Source: Spirosoma sp. (lineage in GTDB: Bacteria > Bacteroidota > Bacteroidia > Cytophagales > Spirosomataceae). From it: a stretch of 7,634 nt of DNA. This document shows positions 5,029-7,634 of the stretch, in pieces. Each line of letters opens with the position of its first letter. Position 1 is the first letter of the stretch. The DNA lies in contig JANXVQ010000447.1 in the NCBI GenBank assembly GCA_025351545.1, positions 1-7,634 on the forward strand. Direction: 5' to 3'. A program made the translations under genes and the position numbers. The notes below the pieces were generated by a model. The model made no database searches, was not told where the DNA came from, and was given only the letters and a program-made list of their open reading frames with translations.

Positions 5029-7620
5029 TTACCGGCTACCAAACAAAAACCTGGGCTCCCAGACCAAATTTGTGTAATACAGTCCACCAATGGCCGGACC
5101 ACCAATAAAGGTGTAATAATATTTATTGGTTAGGTTAGTACCTCCTGCTTTTACCAACAGATTCAACGTTTGAATCCGGTAACTCACCTGAGCATCCAGC
5201 GTATTGATGGCCAATACGTTGCCTGTGGCCAGTTCCGACTGCCACAAAAACGCATCCTGGTGTTTGTAGTTCACCGAGAAGCCAAAGCCGCGCCACAGAT
5301 TGCCATTGGAGATATTCAGGTTCGTAATCCAACGCGGTGTATTGAACGAACTCTCCAATCCATCGCCATTATCGGCCCGGTCGAGCCTGGCAAAGGAGGC
5401 ATTGCCCCCCACCGACCAGTTTTGGGTCAGGCTGTACCGAACGCCCAGGCTGGCTCCGTAATTATAAACCTGTGTTTGTGAGTTGGTCCACAGCCGATAT
5501 CGATCCTGGGTGGTCGACGACGAAAAGTAATACGCCAGCGAATCGGGATTCGTGCCTTTCGCCAGGTTGGCATTCACCTGCGCGATGAAGTTTTTGTACG
5601 CTGTGTAATAAACGTCAGCATCCACATAAAGCCGACTTTTGAAAAACAACCCTTTATAACCCAGTTCATAACTATTGACCTGTTCAGGTTTTAAATAGGT
5701 GTAGGGACTCTTTTTTAAGAGCCCTTTGTTTTTCTGGATTGCCTGGTCCGTAGTGAGTTTATTGGTGTTAACATCGGTGGTGATGGCCGCCTGAAAGGCA
5801 TTAATCGAGGTGACAAGGTACGCGTTTTCATAAATACCCTGCGACATGATCGGCAAACCACCAACTCGTTTTACCCCACCCGAGTTGATGTTTGTAAAAC
5901 CCTCGAACAGAGAGGGAAACCGATAGCCATTCTGGTACGAAAGGCGAATGTTGTGCGCGTCTGTTGGCGAATAGACAACCGACAAACGAGGGTTCAGGCG
6001 GGCGTTGAAGTAGGTGTTTTTGTCGAGTCGAAGCGCTCCGGCCACCTTGAGTTTATTATCCAGAAAGGTGCGACTCAACTGAACAAACCCACCGGTTTTG
6101 CCATAGACAAGATTTTTACCTGCCTCGGTGGGGTTGATGAAATAATTACCATCCGGAAAAACGACATACCGCCGAAAATCAAATCCAGCCTGAATGTTGA
6201 TGCCGGTCTGCTCCCGAAAGTGTTTCCAGAGCACTCGCGTCGGTTCGACCTGGCCTTCTACGTGGTACATCCAGGACTGCACCCGGAGAGCCGCGCCAAT
6301 GTCCCAGTTGTTAATGTCGCGGAGTTTAGCAATCAAGTCGTTAAACCGTGGCGACGGACCGTTTGCCGTACCCGGAGCCGGGCGCCCTTGATCCGCGATG
6401 GAGCGGGCATCACGTAACGCATCCGGTACTCCTAAACCAGTCTGGGTATCGGTGTTAAACTGATTGGTAAAATCGAAAAACCATTGATTATCGCTCTTAA
6501 ACGACTTGTCAATGTTTTCTGCCATAGACCGGATGTTGTAGGAGTCGCCGGTGTTTTCATGGCTCCGATAGGCCCGGACCTGAATTGAGGGCGTGGTCAA
6601 GGACAGACTATGTTGGTCGAGCCGATAGTTATCGAGCCGAAAGCGATTGGTGCGCTGATACACATTATCCAAGGTAGATCCCTGGTAGGCATACGCCAGC
6701 TCGACCGTTGGCGAGAAGCGATAATGCAGTGATATATCACCCCGAAGGTTTTTCAATCGGTAATCCGTGGCCTGAACTTCATAGTATCCCGTTCGACCAA
6801 TACTGTATCGTTTACCGCCCAGCATAATGGTTCGGCGGTTGGCCGCTTCGTTACCATAGCCGTTGACCGGATCATATGCCGGATTATCAGCTCCGAATAA
6901 ACTCAGGGATGCATTGCCGTTGGAGTTCAGGTCATCGCGGTTGTCGGCTACCCAGTCGTAGCCCCGCTGATAAACCAGATTCACTTTGAAAGCGAACCGA
7001 TTCCTAAATCGGTGGGCATAACGAATACTGGTTTCGGAATAAACTCTGGTCGGTAGGGTCGCGTCTCCAACATGGTTGAGTCCTGTCTTTTGTGCGGCAC
7101 TTAGTCCCTGAGAATCGAACGGATTGCGTGTTAAAATGTTGACCAACCCATTCAGGGCGTTCATGCCATAAAGCGCCGAAGCAACACCCGGCACCAACTC
7201 AACCTGTTGAATGTCTAAGTCAGACGGGGCTAACGCGTTGGCAATGGGGGCGCCAATGTGGGGAGCCTGATTATCACGACCATCAACGAGTTGCACAAAA
7301 CGAACATTGGTTGTGGCGGCAAAGCCGCGCGTATTATAAACTTTGAAGCCCAGACTGGATGTAAGCAGCTGAACGCCCTTGATATTTTCGATTGCATCAA
7401 AATACGAGGGTTGAGCGGAGAGCCGGATTCGTCGGGCATCCAGCACCTCAATACTAACCGGGGACTTCAGGATGCTTTCGGCTATTCGTGAAGCGGATAT
7501 GACTACTTCATTGAGTTGAATTTTACGCAGTGAGTCGTCTGCGGTAAGGGTGGTGTCGGACTGGCTAACTGCTTTCAGGGCTGTACTGACCAGAATCAAT
7601 AACAGGGAGACGTATTTCAT
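5029..7620 (-). CDS. TonB-dependent outer-membrane receptor, substrate unknown
   Basis: A complete 863-residue protein. Residues 1-19 look like a signal peptide (hydrophobic 4-15, likely cut AVS/Q). A TonB-box-like segment, EVVISASR, lies at 38-45. The plug domain (about 50-165) has the usual order: VSIEVLDARRI, IENIKGVQLL, YNTRGF with conserved RGF at 98-100, LVDGRDN at 111-117, and the VELVPGVASALYG...NGLVNI block at 140-162. The rest (about 195-863) alternates short strands rich in Tyr, Asn and aromatic residues typical of a 22-strand barrel, including a ...RLSVVYSPTD, NIRLSYQNGYRFPSLFEG signature (the usual R-x-P-x-x-x-E in the barrel) and a final strand close to LVWEPRFLFGSR. It lacks the N-terminal CarboxypepD-like domain of SusC proteins and has no susD neighbour, so a siderophore, metal or vitamin receptor is more likely than glycan uptake. 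The substrate cannot be named. Only 14 bases upstream of the ATG are visible; they show no Shine-Dalgarno. Confidence 0.93.
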   Translation of the reverse strand: MKYVSLLLILVSTALKAVSQSDTTLTADDSLRKIQLNEVVISASRIAESILKSPVSIEVLDARRIRLSAQPSYFDAIENIKGVQLLTSSLGFKVYNTRGFAATTNVRFVQLVDGRDNQAPHIGAPIANALAPSDLDIQQVELVPGVASALYGMNALNGLVNILTRNPFDSQGLSAAQKTGLNHVGDATLPTRVYSETSIRYAHRFRNRFAFKVNLVYQRGYDWVADNRDDLNSNGNASLSLFGADNPAYDPVNGYGNEAANRRTIMLGGKRYSIGRTGYYEVQATDYRLKNLRGDISLHYRFSPTVELAYAYQGSTLDNVYQRTNRFRLDNYRLDQHSLSLTTPSIQVRAYRSHENTGDSYNIRSMAENIDKSFKSDNQWFFDFTNQFNTDTQTGLGVPDALRDARSIADQGRPAPGTANGPSPRFNDLIAKLRDINNWDIGAALRVQSWMYHVEGQVEPTRVLWKHFREQTGINIQAGFDFRRYVVFPDGNYFINPTEAGKNLVYGKTGGFVQLSRTFLDNKLKVAGALRLDKNTYFNARLNPRLSVVYSPTDAHNIRLSYQNGYRFPSLFEGFTNINSGGVKRVGGLPIMSQGIYENAYLVTSINAFQAAITTDVNTNKLTTDQAIQKNKGLLKKSPYTYLKPEQVNSYELGYKGLFFKSRLYVDADVYYTAYKNFIAQVNANLAKGTNPDSLAYYFSSSTTQDRYRLWTNSQTQVYNYGASLGVRYSLTQNWSVGGNASFARLDRADNGDGLESSFNTPRWITNLNISNGNLWRGFGFSVNYKHQDAFLWQSELATGNVLAINTLDAQVSYRIQTLNLLVKAGGTNLTNKYYYTFIGGPAIGGLYYTNLVWEPRFLFGSR

Positions 7621-7634
7621 GAAAAAGCGTTGTG

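Noticed and set aside
4905..5105. Minus-strand 66-codon frame overlapping the receptor 3' end
   Set aside because: It is out of frame with the receptor over the overlap, has no ribosome-binding signal or recognisable motif, and the receptor ends properly at 5029.
5953..6417. Plus-strand 154-codon open frame inside the TonB receptor gene
   Set aside because: The minus-strand receptor is continuous and well conserved through this region; the plus frame shows no domain and is an antisense shadow.

Overview
The window looks like chromosomal DNA of a Bacteroidota bacterium, most likely a Spirosoma-like member of the Cytophagales. The pointers are a type IX secretion (T9SS) plug protein, a TonB-dependent receptor with a typical Bacteroidota signal peptide, a TAnnTTTG-type promoter in front of a tRNA, weak or absent Shine-Dalgarno sequences, and a bestrophin-like protein fragment of the kind common in this group. 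The genus-level placement is inference.

Layout from left to right: (1) the 3' end of ychF (+), a translation-associated ATPase, meeting (2) a convergent gene for a T9SS plug-domain protein (-), with a perfect 16-bp-arm hairpin between the two stop codons. (3) A decayed bestrophin-family gene (+): an intact N-terminus is joined, in a different frame, to a fragment from the middle of the protein, and the rest is lost. (4) An imperfect inverted repeat with 27-nt arms built of short CACAAAGG-like units, lying just beyond the 3' end of (5) a YheS-type ABC-F ATPase (-). (6) A tRNA-Thr(CGU) gene (+), divergent from the ABC-F gene, with its own promoter and terminator. (7) About 465 bases without protein genes, holding a tRNA-like remnant (acceptor and T arm only) followed by its own terminator-like hairpin. 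(8) A full-length TonB-dependent outer-membrane receptor (-) whose start codon lies 14 bases from the window edge.

The genes do not form one pathway. YchF, the ABC-F protein and the tRNA relate to translation. The plug protein and the TonB receptor belong to the outer membrane, but each stands alone here without the usual partners (no porV/sprA, no susD, no tonB/exbBD). I see no integrase, transposase, CRISPR array, defence locus or biosynthetic cluster. The most unusual content lies between the genes: the bestrophin relic, the inverted repeat and the tRNA-like minihelix. I found no convincing evidence for a new multi-gene system.
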